Under the pieces are notes generated by a model. That model did no database searches. It was not told the origin of the DNA and was given only the letters and a program-made list of their open reading frames with translations. Of a stretch of 64,000 nucleotides of DNA, positions 1 through 7,779 are shown one piece after another. The first letter of the stretch is position 1, and each line of letters opens with the position of its first letter. This stretch comes from Mycobacterium kyogaense (GTDB lineage: Bacteria; Actinomycetota; Actinomycetes; Mycobacteriales; Mycobacteriaceae), in NCBI RefSeq assembly GCF_003254575.1, contig NZ_QJUA01000006.1, forward strand, positions 124,001 to 188,000. The letters run 5' to 3'. The position numbers and the translations under genes are program-made.

Positions 1-195
1 CGGGGAGAGCAGATCGACATCGTCGAGCCCGACCTCCGCAGGCTCTGCTGCGGCAGCGGTCCAGTCGGCCCGGCCGCGCTCGATCAGGTCCGCGGTCCGC
101 GGGTAGTCCCCGCTCAGTGGCGAGATGCGCTCACCGGTGAGTACACCCCACGAGGCGCGCTCGGTGCGTGAGTATCGGACGAGATGGACGACCAT
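1..195 (-). CDS. Fumarylacetoacetate hydrolase family protein, N-terminal part only
   Basis: The 65 codons inside the window begin with ATG at 195 and run off the left edge. The translation starts MVVHLVRYSRTERASWGVL and continues with GERISPLSGDY, which matches the N-terminal (FAH_N) segment of bacterial fumarylacetoacetate-hydrolase-family enzymes, where an RY..WGVL..I.PL pattern is usual. These enzymes cleave or decarboxylate 2-oxo/acylpyruvate-type intermediates of aromatic or sugar-acid breakdown. The metal-binding catalytic domain lies outside the window, so the substrate is unknown. It is the last visible gene of a minus-strand run after P450 and PucR genes, with a 110-base gap from the PucR stop in which I see nothing specific. 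Confidence 0.75.
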   Translation of the reverse strand, partial: MVVHLVRYSRTERASWGVLTGERISPLSGDYPRTADLIERGRADWTAAAAEPAEVGLDDVDLLSP

Positions 196-305
196 CGACG
201 ACTCCCGTCTGCCGGTTCCCGCGACCGGCTCGATGACCAGTCAACTGCGAGGCGGACCCGCGGCACCTGGCCTCGAGTCCAGGATCGACGCGCCGACGTG
301 AGCGC

Positions 306-1628
306 TCAGTCCAAGGGGCGGGAGCTCGGTTCCAGCACGACGTCGCCGAGCTCCTCGACGAGGGTGAGCGCTGCGTGCAAGTGGAGGCGGCGGATCGTCG
401 TGGGCCGGCCCCGCAGCTGCTCCGCACGCTGAACCCGGTACGCGACGGTGTTCCGGGCGACCTGCAGATCGGCGGCCGTGGCGGCCAGGCTCCTGTCCCG
501 GTCGAGGTAGCACTTCAGGGTGTGACGCACGGTTCTCACCGCCTCGGCGCTGCCGGCCAGATCGCCGAGTTCGCGTGTGACGAACTCTCGGGCCGCGGGG
601 AGGTCGGTGCTGAGCATCGCCACGATGTCGAGGTCTTCGTAGCGGAACACGCAACCCGGTCGCGTGGACATCGAGCCGATCCGCGCCACCTCTGCTGCCC
701 GCCGGTGACTCTGGCGAAAGCCCTCCACCCCGGCGCCCGCCGTACCGATCGCGATGCGGACGCCCGGCGGTGGTGAGACCGTGGGCATCACAGCTTCGGG
801 CGGCGTCGTCGTCCGTGAACCCCAGGCCCACACCCGCTGCGCACCGATGGGATGCACGAGCGTCGACGCGCACCCTGCCGCGGCGAGCGCCTGTGCTGCA
901 ACGATTTTCAGCTGCGCCGGTTCAACGGACACCGCTGGACCGGTCCAGACGATGATCCCGAGATGCCAGCGGTTCAGGTCGTAGCCGAGAACCCGGACCG
1001 CCCGGTCCGTCGGCACGGGCGTACCCGCCAGCAGGTCCTCGACGATCTGGGCGCGCAGCGCCACCGAACCCGCCACCCACTCCTCGTGTGCGCGTGTGTA
1101 TTCCGCGGCCATCTGCGTGGTGAGGACGTCGACGATGCCGAACAGCACCTCGTTGATCCGCCGCATCTCGGTGAATCGCTGCGCCTCCGGAACGACACGT
1201 TCGGCGGCGTCGAGCAGAAAGCCGACTGCTGTCGAGTGGGCGAGGTGGATGCTCCGCAGCATGTGTTCGATGCCGATGCCGCGCGCCACCACCTCCATCG
1301 GCCCGGCGAGCACCTCTGGCATCTGCGCGAAGGACACGTCGTCGTCGAGGGCGACCAGGGACAGGGCGCCGAGCGCGACAGCTTCGCACCCCTTGGCGAC
1401 CTCATCGGCGACCACGTCCACCGCCAGTTCGGGTATCTCCGCAGTGACACGCGCCGCCATGAGCGCACCCAGTTCGACAGCCCAGCCGGCGGGGCCCGGG
1501 CCCAGCGCTTCCGCGAGCAGCTGAGCACGCTCGGGCAGGACGGAGCTGTCCGGAAAGGCCCCCGGGGTCCGCGGTTCCAGTTCGGCGAACCAGGGTGTGA
1601 TTCGCGCTGTCGGACCCTCTCTAGGCAA
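306..1628 (-). CDS. PucR family transcriptional regulator
   Basis: The C-terminus carries the PucR-type helix-turn-helix (DRDRSLAATAADLQVARNTV, about residues 385-425), preceded by a region like the CdaR GGDEF-like domain and a helical N-terminal domain. Such proteins activate catabolic genes, often for purines, amino acids or small acids. The start is uncertain. A TTG at 1628 overlaps the stop of the upstream P450 gene and has a frame that fits (440 residues). The next ATG is at 1460 and would cut the N-terminal domain; an ATG at 1814 would sit deep inside the P450 gene. Overlap suggests translational coupling with the P450, so it may regulate that gene and the FAH-family gene. Target and ligand are not visible. 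Confidence 0.8.
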   Translation of the reverse strand: MPREGPTARITPWFAELEPRTPGAFPDSSVLPERAQLLAEALGPGPAGWAVELGALMAARVTAEIPELAVDVVADEVAKGCEAVALGALSLVALDDDVSFAQMPEVLAGPMEVVARGIGIEHMLRSIHLAHSTAVGFLLDAAERVVPEAQRFTEMRRINEVLFGIVDVLTTQMAAEYTRAHEEWVAGSVALRAQIVEDLLAGTPVPTDRAVRVLGYDLNRWHLGIIVWTGPAVSVEPAQLKIVAAQALAAAGCASTLVHPIGAQRVWAWGSRTTTPPEAVMPTVSPPPGVRIAIGTAGAGVEGFRQSHRRAAEVARIGSMSTRPGCVFRYEDLDIVAMLSTDLPAAREFVTRELGDLAGSAEAVRTVRHTLKCYLDRDRSLAATAADLQVARNTVAYRVQRAEQLRGRPTTIRRLHLHAALTLVEELGDVVLEPSSRPLD

Positions 1629-2913
1629 TTTTGATCGGCAGTGTCGCCCATCCGCGCAGGACGCGGGTGTCCCGCCGCCGGCCTTCGCCGGCCAGGACCG
1701 GGTTCGGATATCGATCGAAGAACGTGCGTAGGCCCACCGCACCCTCCGTCCGCGCCAGAGCTGCACCCAGACAGAAATGCCGGCCCCCGGAGAACGACAG
1801 GTGTCGCCCGGCATTGTCGCGGGTCACGTCGAAGAGGTGGGGGTTCGGGAAGACCCCGGGGTCACGGTTGGCGCCGGCCAGGTACAGCACGACCGCCTCG
1901 CCGGCCCGGATCGTGTGTCCCGCAACGTTGTTGTCTTTCACCGCGATGCGTGCGGTGAGTTGCACGGGCGATTCGAGCCGCAGGATCTCTTCGACGGCGT
2001 TCGGCCACAGGTCGGGCCGTTCCCGCAGCAGGTCCAGTTGATCTGGGTGGCGGAGCAGCAATTCGATGCCGCTGCCGAGCAGGTTCACCGTGGTCTCGAA
2101 ACCCGCAGCCAACACCAGACCTGCTGTGGCGAGCAGCTCGGAGTCGTCGAGCCGGGTGCCCTCGTCGGTGGCGTCGATCAGCTGACTCATCAGATCGTCT
2201 CCGGGCGACGCTCTCAACTCCCGGATATGGTCTGTCAACCACTGTGTGAAGCTGGTGAGGCCCTCCTCGACGCGAAGGTATTGCGGCCAGGACAACCCGA
2301 CGTCGAGGCTCGGCGCGGCGAGTTCGCCGAACTGCAGGATCTTGGAGCGATCCCGTTCAGGCACACCGAGGATGTCGCCGATCACCGTCACCGGCAGCCG
2401 TGAGCAGTACCGGTCGACGATGTCCACGACGCCTGCCTCGCTGTCGAGCTCGTCGACCAGCGCCACCGCCGCGGACTCGATGCGTTCTTCGAGCGCCGTC
2501 ACCGCCCTGGCGGTGAAGACCGAGGAGACGGTTCGGCGGTAGCGGGTGTGGTCGGGCGGTTCCACCGACAACAGCGAGGGCGGCAGGAGTGGGTGGATTC
2601 GGCCGCGGGGACGCAAGCGCTCCTCGATCAGTCCGAGGAACGCCGGCAGCGAGTTGCCGCTCGACGTCACGGCGAAGTCGTCGGAGCGTAGAACCTGGTG
2701 GACGACGGCGTGATCAGCCGTGAGCCAGGCCGCGCGGGCGCGCGCGAGCCTGCCCTGGGCGCGGATCTCGTCGGCGAACTCGCCGGGGTTCGCGCGAGCT
2801 GCGGGATCGGCGATCAGCCGGCCCTGCAGATCGCCGCGGCGCGCCCCGACCGTGGTCAGGGCGCGGATCACGCCGTGCAGGGTCATCCAGTGCAGGCGCT
2901 GCCGGACCGTCAT
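1621..2913 (-). CDS. Cytochrome P450
   Basis: A 430-residue soluble bacterial P450. The heme-binding loop FSGGRHFCLGAALAR is present with the thiolate Cys at about residue 381, the I-helix oxygen-activation motif AAGFETT lies near residues 268-274, and the K-helix ExxR appears in EEILRLESP. Length and lack of a membrane anchor fit a class I enzyme fed by ferredoxin and reductase, neither of which is adjacent. The start is taken at the ATG at 2913 (MTVRQRLHWM); an in-frame ATG 42 bases upstream is possible. The 3' end overlaps the PucR gene by 8 bases. Substrate cannot be told; the neighbours (FAH-family hydrolase, organic-acid transporter) suggest a small-molecule catabolic role. Confidence 0.93.
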   Translation of the reverse strand: MTVRQRLHWMTLHGVIRALTTVGARRGDLQGRLIADPAARANPGEFADEIRAQGRLARARAAWLTADHAVVHQVLRSDDFAVTSSGNSLPAFLGLIEERLRPRGRIHPLLPPSLLSVEPPDHTRYRRTVSSVFTARAVTALEERIESAAVALVDELDSEAGVVDIVDRYCSRLPVTVIGDILGVPERDRSKILQFGELAAPSLDVGLSWPQYLRVEEGLTSFTQWLTDHIRELRASPGDDLMSQLIDATDEGTRLDDSELLATAGLVLAAGFETTVNLLGSGIELLLRHPDQLDLLRERPDLWPNAVEEILRLESPVQLTARIAVKDNNVAGHTIRAGEAVVLYLAGANRDPGVFPNPHLFDVTRDNAGRHLSFSGGRHFCLGAALARTEGAVGLRTFFDRYPNPVLAGEGRRRDTRVLRGWATLPIKIA

Positions 2914-2994
2914 ACCGCCAGAGTAGAGACTGTGCGCGACGACTACTTGGATCACAGTCCAAGACGCCGCTGCACAAGCGAGCTCTCAGACCTG

Positions 2995-4371
2995 TCAGTC
3001 GCGCGGGCCGACGGTCACCGCATCCTGCTCGGGTGCGTCAGCCAGCGGTTCGACCTCCTCGCCGGCGAGCACCTTCTGCATCCGGTCCTTGTCGAGCTGA
3101 CCCTCCCAATTCGCGACGACGAAGGTCGCCACGCAGTTGCCGAGCAGGTTCACCGAGACCCGCATCGAATCCATGATCCGGTCGGCGCCGAGGAGCAGCG
3201 CGACCGCGGCGACGGGGATCGCTCCGTGCCCGATGGCGGCGACCGTCGCAGACAAGGCCAGGAAGGAGGAGCCGGGCACGCCGGCCATCCCCTTCGAGGT
3301 GAGCATCAGCACCAGCACCGCGGTGATCTGCTCGCCCAGGCTCAGATCCACCCCGAGCGCCTGGGCCAAGAAGAGCACGCAGATCGACAGATAGAGGGTG
3401 GCGCCGTCCAGGTTGAACGAATACCCGGTCGGCACAACCAAACCCGTGGTCGTGCGGGAGCATCCGGCGTTGGCCAGCTTGGCCATGATGCGCGGCAACA
3501 CCACCTCGGTGGACGCGGTGCCGAGCGCCAGGAACATCTCATCCTTGATGTACACCAGGAACTTCCACAGGTTCACCCCGGCGAAGACCTTCACGATCAC
3601 CGCCAGGATGAGGATGAACAGCACCGCCGCCAGATAACAGGCGGCGATCAACTTCCCGTAACTGGCCAGCGACCCGATGCCGTACTGCCCGATGATGTAG
3701 GCCATCGCGCCGAACGCGCCCAGCGGGGCCAGCCGCATCACCCACCCGATCACCGTGAAGAAGATGTGGCTGAGGTGATCGACGACGTCGAAGATCAGCG
3801 GTGGCCCGGATTCGCCGAACTTGGCCAGGGCCAACCCGAAGAGCACCGCGAAGAACAACACCTGCAGCAGAGCGTTCTCCGCGAATGCGGAGACCACTGA
3901 GGTGGGAATGATGTTGAGCAGGAACTCCACCGTGTGGGGCAGCTCGCCGTTGCTGGTCTTCTTCGCGACAGCCTCGGCGCCGCTGGCCAGTGTCTGCGGA
4001 TCGATGCTGAATCCACTGCCGGGCTTGACGATGTTGCCGACCACCAGACCGAAGATCAGTGCGAAGGTGGTCACCGCCTCGAAGTAGATGAGCGCTTTCA
4101 CCCCGATACGGCCCACCGATTTCAGGTCGCCTACATGCGCGATACCGAGCACCACCGTGCAGAAGATGATCGGGGCGATGAGCATCTTGATGAGCTTGAT
4201 GAAACCGTCGGCCAGCGGTTTGAGTGAGCCGCCGATGTCGGGCCACAGCCAGCCGACGATCACGCCCGCGACGATCGCGACCAGCAGTTGGATGAACAGC
4301 GACGTGTACCAGGGCGGCTTGGTGGCCAGTCGGACCATCTCGCTGTGTGGCGGTTCGATCGTGGTGCTCAT
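2995..4371 (-). CDS. dctA: Dicarboxylate/amino acid:cation symporter, DctA-type
   Basis: A 458-residue member of the DAACS family. The N-terminus WYTSLFIQLLVAIVAGVIVG and the segment MLIAPIIFCTVVLGIAHVGD are characteristic of DctA, and the Ser/Gly-rich re-entrant loop region (LGTASTEVVLPRI) and NLDGATLYL segment with the conserved Asn/Asp are present. It should import C4-dicarboxylates such as succinate, fumarate and malate with protons or sodium across the inner membrane. Length matches the family (about 420-460). The start ATG at 4371 opens MSTTIEPP. It is 81 bases upstream of the P450 gene in the same direction, so a shared transcript is possible. It is divergent from a GNAT gene; the 125-base gap contains a palindrome at 4416-4431. 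Confidence 0.9.
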   Translation of the reverse strand: MSTTIEPPHSEMVRLATKPPWYTSLFIQLLVAIVAGVIVGWLWPDIGGSLKPLADGFIKLIKMLIAPIIFCTVVLGIAHVGDLKSVGRIGVKALIYFEAVTTFALIFGLVVGNIVKPGSGFSIDPQTLASGAEAVAKKTSNGELPHTVEFLLNIIPTSVVSAFAENALLQVLFFAVLFGLALAKFGESGPPLIFDVVDHLSHIFFTVIGWVMRLAPLGAFGAMAYIIGQYGIGSLASYGKLIAACYLAAVLFILILAVIVKVFAGVNLWKFLVYIKDEMFLALGTASTEVVLPRIMAKLANAGCSRTTTGLVVPTGYSFNLDGATLYLSICVLFLAQALGVDLSLGEQITAVLVLMLTSKGMAGVPGSSFLALSATVAAIGHGAIPVAAVALLLGADRIMDSMRVSVNLLGNCVATFVVANWEGQLDKDRMQKVLAGEEVEPLADAPEQDAVTVGPRD

Positions 4372-4415
4372 GCCGAGACGCTAGGGAGTTGCGGTAACCG
4401 CCGTGTGTGGCCGAT

Positions 4416-4431
4416 GTTTCACGCACGAAAC
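4416..4431. promoter_or_regulatory. Inverted repeat GTTTC-N6-GAAAC between divergent genes
   Basis: The sequence GTTTCACGCACGAAAC is a perfect 5+5 inverted repeat with a 6-base centre, placed in the 125-base gap between the divergent dctA-like and GNAT genes. Position and symmetry fit a regulator operator. No regulator can be assigned; no local transcription factor gene is divergent here. Confidence 0.4.
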
Positions 4432-4496
4432 GGTCGGTGCTCAGCGGTGCGGCGAAAAATCGCTTTCCGCCGGTTCTTTGGGCACTCTATCGTCGC

Positions 4497-5333
4497 ATGA
4501 TGGAGGTCCGTGAACACGACGATGTCGAGAGCTTCCTCGCCTTCGCGGGTCCGCTGTACGCACGTGATCCGATCCTCCACACCGTCGAACTGACGGCGCT
4601 GGCCGCCGGTGTCGGCGCCGAGGCGTTCCTGATGACGGTGCACGACGGCGGCGGCGTGGTGGGTGCCGCGATGCAAACTCCGCCCTACCCGCTGCTGGTC
4701 AACGGACTCCCCGTCGAAACAGTCGATGTTGCAGTCACATTCGTCGCCGAGGTCTGCCCCGACTTGTGCGGGGTGCGCGGTCTGCGCGATCGTGCTCAGC
4801 GGTTCGCCACTGCATGGCAGTCGAGCGTGTCGAGGGATGGTCGGGTCAACGTCGAGGAGATGCTGTACCGGTTGGGCACCCTGCAGCCCCCGGTCGACGT
4901 GCCCGGAGAACAGCGCCTTGCGACCGAGTCCGATCACCCGGTGCTCGCCGAGCGGGTGGAGGATTTCTTCGTGGAGGCGTTTCACGACGCCCGTGACGAG
5001 GAAGCGGGGTTGCGTTTCGTCAGAGACGCTGTCGCCGTGGGTAATCGGTTCGTGCTGTGGACCGTCGACGACGAGCCGGTGAGCCTGGCGATGCTGCGCG
5101 CCCCTGCATCGGGGGTTTCGCGGATCGGTCCCGTCCACACTCCGGCGGTGGCCCGCGGGCACGGATTCGGGTCAGCGGTGACGGCCGCGGCGGCACACAT
5201 GGCACGTGAGGACGGCGTGCCTGACGTGGTGCTGTTCGCCGACCTGGCGAACCCGGTGTCCAATGCGATCTACCGCCGCATCGGTTTCGAGCCGGTCAGC
5301 GAGAGTGTCCGGATCGACTTCGTCCCACGATGA
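4497..5333 (+). CDS. GNAT family N-acetyltransferase
   Basis: A 278-residue protein starting at tandem ATG codons (4497 and 4500). The C-terminal third is a GNAT acyl-CoA binding fold: VHTPAVARGHGFGSAVTAAA corresponds to the motif A pyrophosphate-binding loop (R-G-x-G-x-G/A pattern), followed by NPVSNAIYRRIGFEPV, the typical motif B ending. The N-terminal 150 residues look like a degenerate or substrate-binding region. It transfers an acyl group from acyl-CoA to an unknown amine. It is monocistronic, convergent with an SDR gene, and ends just before a strong palindrome that likely terminates both transcripts. The upstream in-frame ATG at 4407 would add a non-homologous extension and was not used. 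Confidence 0.85.
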   Translation: MMEVREHDDVESFLAFAGPLYARDPILHTVELTALAAGVGAEAFLMTVHDGGGVVGAAMQTPPYPLLVNGLPVETVDVAVTFVAEVCPDLCGVRGLRDRAQRFATAWQSSVSRDGRVNVEEMLYRLGTLQPPVDVPGEQRLATESDHPVLAERVEDFFVEAFHDARDEEAGLRFVRDAVAVGNRFVLWTVDDEPVSLAMLRAPASGVSRIGPVHTPAVARGHGFGSAVTAAAAHMAREDGVPDVVLFADLANPVSNAIYRRIGFEPVSESVRIDFVPR

Positions 5334-5345
5334 CGCGTCGAACGT

Positions 5346-5387
5346 ACGGTTTCTGATGGAAAACCGACGTTTTTCATCAGAAACCGT
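5346..5387. terminator. Bidirectional terminator-like stem-loop between convergent genes
   Basis: The arms ACGGTTTCTGATG (5346-5358) and CATCAGAAACCGT (5375-5387) are perfect inverted repeats; the stem extends further through AAAA/TTTT pairs around a short CCGACG centre. It lies 12 bases after the GNAT stop and 21 bases from the end of the convergent SDR gene, so it can serve both strands. There is no long terminal T tract outside the stem, so it may be a non-canonical mycobacterial terminator or a mobile palindromic repeat. Confidence 0.6.
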
Positions 5388-5408
5388 GCACTCGGCGAGC
5401 CACGATGA

Positions 5409-6485
5409 CTACGGCAGCTGCCGCGTCGTCAGCATTCCCTCGGTGAAGTCGCGGCGCAGCTGCTCGATCATCGACCGGGCGCGTAACGGCGGGCTGTCCG
5501 AATGTGATTGCAGCGCAACGCCGGTGACGACGTCGGCCAGTGCTGCCACCGATGACCACTGCGGCTCCCAGCCCAGTTCACTGCGGGCGCGGGAACAGTC
5601 CAGCAGCGGGACGCTGAACGCCAGGTCCAGCCAGCCGCGGTCGATCGGCTGAAGCCCGGCCCGCCAGCTCAGATCCACCAATGTGCTGAGCACCCGCGAG
5701 GGCACATGAATCTGGAAGGAACCCAGTACCTGTGCCACCTCTGCACGGGTGATCGGAGGGTCCGCGGCCAGGTTGAATGCCCCGGTGGCTCGCCGTTCGA
5801 GGGCGCGCAGGATCGCCGCGGCGACGTCGTCGGCGTGGATCAGCGGGATGCACAGTCGTCGATCCAGGGGCAGCACCGGCAGCATGGGAACGGCGAGCAT
5901 CGGCAGCCACCCCGGCAGCGCGTAACGCATCAAGCCGCTGGCGGCCGCGCGTTGGACGATGAATCCGGGACGCATGCGCGCGATCGGGATCCCGTTGTCA
6001 CCGTGTTCACGCTCGTAATCGTTGAGCAGCTCCTCGGCGGCCGACTTGTCGCGACTGTACGGCGAGGAGGGAATGCCCGAGGTGACCCACGACTCGTCGA
6101 CGCGCTCGGTGTAGCGCCCTGCGGCATAGGTACCCACCGACGACATGTGGATCAGGTGAGGCACCGACACCTGATGCGCTGCTTGCAGAATCGCCGAGGT
6201 GCCGCCGACGCCGAGCCGGGTCAGATACTCGGTGTTACGGGTCGGCTGGAATCCCCACGCGAGGTGTACGACCGCGTCGGCACCCTTGACGATCTGTGTC
6301 AGGCGTTGCGTGACATCGGGTTCGGTGAGATCCAGTTCCTGCCACTCGACGTGGCGATAGACGCCCTCGGGTTCGGGTGGACGGCGCACGACGCCGACGA
6401 TGTCCCACTCGGGTGCTTCGTCGGCGAACCGGCGCAGCAGCGCGGTGCCGACATTGCCGGACGCGCCGGTGATGACGACGCGCAC
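5409..6485 (-). CDS. NAD-dependent epimerase/dehydratase (extended SDR)
   Basis: A 358-residue extended short-chain dehydrogenase. The N-terminal dinucleotide motif is ITGASGNVGTALLRRF (TGxxGxxG), an ADAVVHLAW segment follows at the end of beta 4, the catalytic Ser is in HMSSVGTYAAG, and YSRDKSAAEE supplies the Tyr-x3-Lys pair. The substrate-binding C-terminal half is of the atypical type seen in NAD(P)-dependent sugar epimerases and 3-beta-HSD-like proteins; the exact reaction cannot be assigned. The start is a GTG at 6485, only 4 bases after the stop of the small membrane protein gene upstream, so the two are probably co-translated from the BrkB transcript. It ends close to the palindromic terminator at 5346-5387. 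Confidence 0.85.
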   Translation of the reverse strand: MRVVITGASGNVGTALLRRFADEAPEWDIVGVVRRPPEPEGVYRHVEWQELDLTEPDVTQRLTQIVKGADAVVHLAWGFQPTRNTEYLTRLGVGGTSAILQAAHQVSVPHLIHMSSVGTYAAGRYTERVDESWVTSGIPSSPYSRDKSAAEELLNDYEREHGDNGIPIARMRPGFIVQRAAASGLMRYALPGWLPMLAVPMLPVLPLDRRLCIPLIHADDVAAAILRALERRATGAFNLAADPPITRAEVAQVLGSFQIHVPSRVLSTLVDLSWRAGLQPIDRGWLDLAFSVPLLDCSRARSELGWEPQWSSVAALADVVTGVALQSHSDSPPLRARSMIEQLRRDFTEGMLTTRQLP

Positions 6486-6489
6486 GGTG

Positions 6490-6696
6490 TCACGCCGTCG
6501 CGGCGGGACTGTCCGGGACCGGCAGCGTCTCGACGTTCGATGCCGGACGGTCGCGTTTACGCGCGATGATCAGTGCTCCGGTCAGCAGCGTCGCGGTGAG
6601 CAGCGTGGGCACGAACAGGAACTGTGCGAGCGCGACCCTACGCTGGATTTTCAGGCCCGTACGGGCCGCGGACCGGGTCTTGCTGGTGACGCTCAT
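6490..6696 (-). CDS. Small single-pass membrane protein, hypothetical
   Basis: A 68-residue protein with a basic N-terminus (MSVTSKTRSAARTGLK), one hydrophobic helix (about residues 25-46: AQFLFVPTLLTATLLTGALI) followed by a positive stop (ARKRDR) and a short tail. A good ribosome site (GGAGGA) precedes the ATG at 6696. Its first 59 bases overlap the 3' end of the upstream BrkB gene, and its stop lies 4 bases before the SDR start, so it looks like a coupled gene in a BrkB-small protein-SDR operon. I do not recognise a family. The N-in topology follows the positive-inside rule only weakly because both flanks are basic. Confidence 0.6.
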   Translation of the reverse strand: MSVTSKTRSAARTGLKIQRRVALAQFLFVPTLLTATLLTGALIIARKRDRPASNVETLPVPDSPAATA

Positions 6697-7720
6697 GACT
6701 TCCTCCGGTTCGTGAGTGTGCGTCGGCCATACCCGAGTCGTCGCTCTCGCAAACGCCGTCGTCAGGCTCGGGCGGGTCGAACCTCACATCCACACGCTGG
6801 AAGCCCTTGGCTTGCTGGGCTTCTGCCTGACCGGCATACATCTTGCGGTCGGCTTCGGTGAGTTCGACGTTGTCGGTGAACGGGGTCAGCAGTGCGCGCG
6901 GGTGCAGTCGGTCGACGCGCACCGCGTTGATCTCGGCGCAGATCAGCAGCGTCGTCGACACCAGGTACAGGAAGGCGAGGAGCCCGAGCACGATGGCGAA
7001 CACGCTGTTGGTCGCGCTGGCCGAGCTCAGCACGTGCGCGACGTAGGCGGCGCCGAACCACTGCAGCAGCTGCCAGAGCACGGCGGCGGTGATCGCTCCG
7101 GGCAGCACGTCGCGGTAGCTCAGCGGCCGCACGGTGGTGACCCGGAACGCGGCGACGATGACCGCGGTGTTCAAGGCCAGCGACGCGAGTACCACCCCGG
7201 TGGTGCCCAGGAAACCCAGACCGGCCCAGGCCCGGCCGACTGCGGTCAACACGGTCGTGGCGATGACCGCCGAGCCCAGTACGAACAACAGCAGCAGGCT
7301 GTACAGGCGCGCACGAATCGGGTCCGGACGCGTGTACCGGGGCACGGCCCACACGATGTTCATCGCGTTCTGCAGGGCGTTGCCGACGCCGAGCCCGCCG
7401 TACAGGGCGCCGGCGATACCGATGATCACCGCGGTGGTTCCGCCGCTGAGCGCCTCAGGTTGGCTCAGCTGATCACTGATGACCGGGAACTGGTCGATGG
7501 CGGCGTTGACGATCTGCTCGCGCCACTCCGGCCGGCCGGACAGCACGACGCCCAGCACCGTGGTCAGCAGAAGAAGCAGGGGAAACAGCGAGACGAACGC
7601 GTAATAGGTGATCAACGCGGCCAGATACCCGGCCTGATCGTCGACATATTTGTAGACGACAGCGATCGTGAACCCGGCCGCTCGGCTGCGCTGCTGCAGA
7701 CGATCCAGCCACTTGACCAT
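6638..7720 (-). CDS. YihY/virulence factor BrkB family membrane protein (copy 1)
   Basis: A 360-residue polytopic protein with the family hallmarks: DQAGYLAALITYYAFVSLFP in the first membrane segment, GALYGGLGVGNALQNAMNIV in the middle, then FGAAYVAHVLSSASATNSVF and LLAFLYLVSTTLLICAEINA in the last helices. Six transmembrane segments are expected. The C-terminal 70 residues are hydrophilic and cytoplasmic-looking, and the last 20 or so are encoded in the region shared with the next small gene. The function of BrkB/YihY proteins is unsettled; they were once linked to RNase BN and serum resistance, and a transport role is suspected. It lies 59 bases downstream of a second paralogue in the same direction. 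Confidence 0.9.
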   Translation of the reverse strand: MVKWLDRLQQRSRAAGFTIAVVYKYVDDQAGYLAALITYYAFVSLFPLLLLLTTVLGVVLSGRPEWREQIVNAAIDQFPVISDQLSQPEALSGGTTAVIIGIAGALYGGLGVGNALQNAMNIVWAVPRYTRPDPIRARLYSLLLLFVLGSAVIATTVLTAVGRAWAGLGFLGTTGVVLASLALNTAVIVAAFRVTTVRPLSYRDVLPGAITAAVLWQLLQWFGAAYVAHVLSSASATNSVFAIVLGLLAFLYLVSTTLLICAEINAVRVDRLHPRALLTPFTDNVELTEADRKMYAGQAEAQQAKGFQRVDVRFDPPEPDDGVCESDDSGMADAHSRTGGSHERHQQDPVRGPYGPENPA

Positions 7721-7779
7721 CGTGACCTCCCACGCCTACGGCCCTGCGCCGCTGCGGGGATACCCGCTCACCTGCTGAT

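Noticed and set aside
2698..3900. 400-residue plus-strand open frame opposite dctA
   Set aside because: His/Gln/Arg-rich antisense translation, no start context and no motif.
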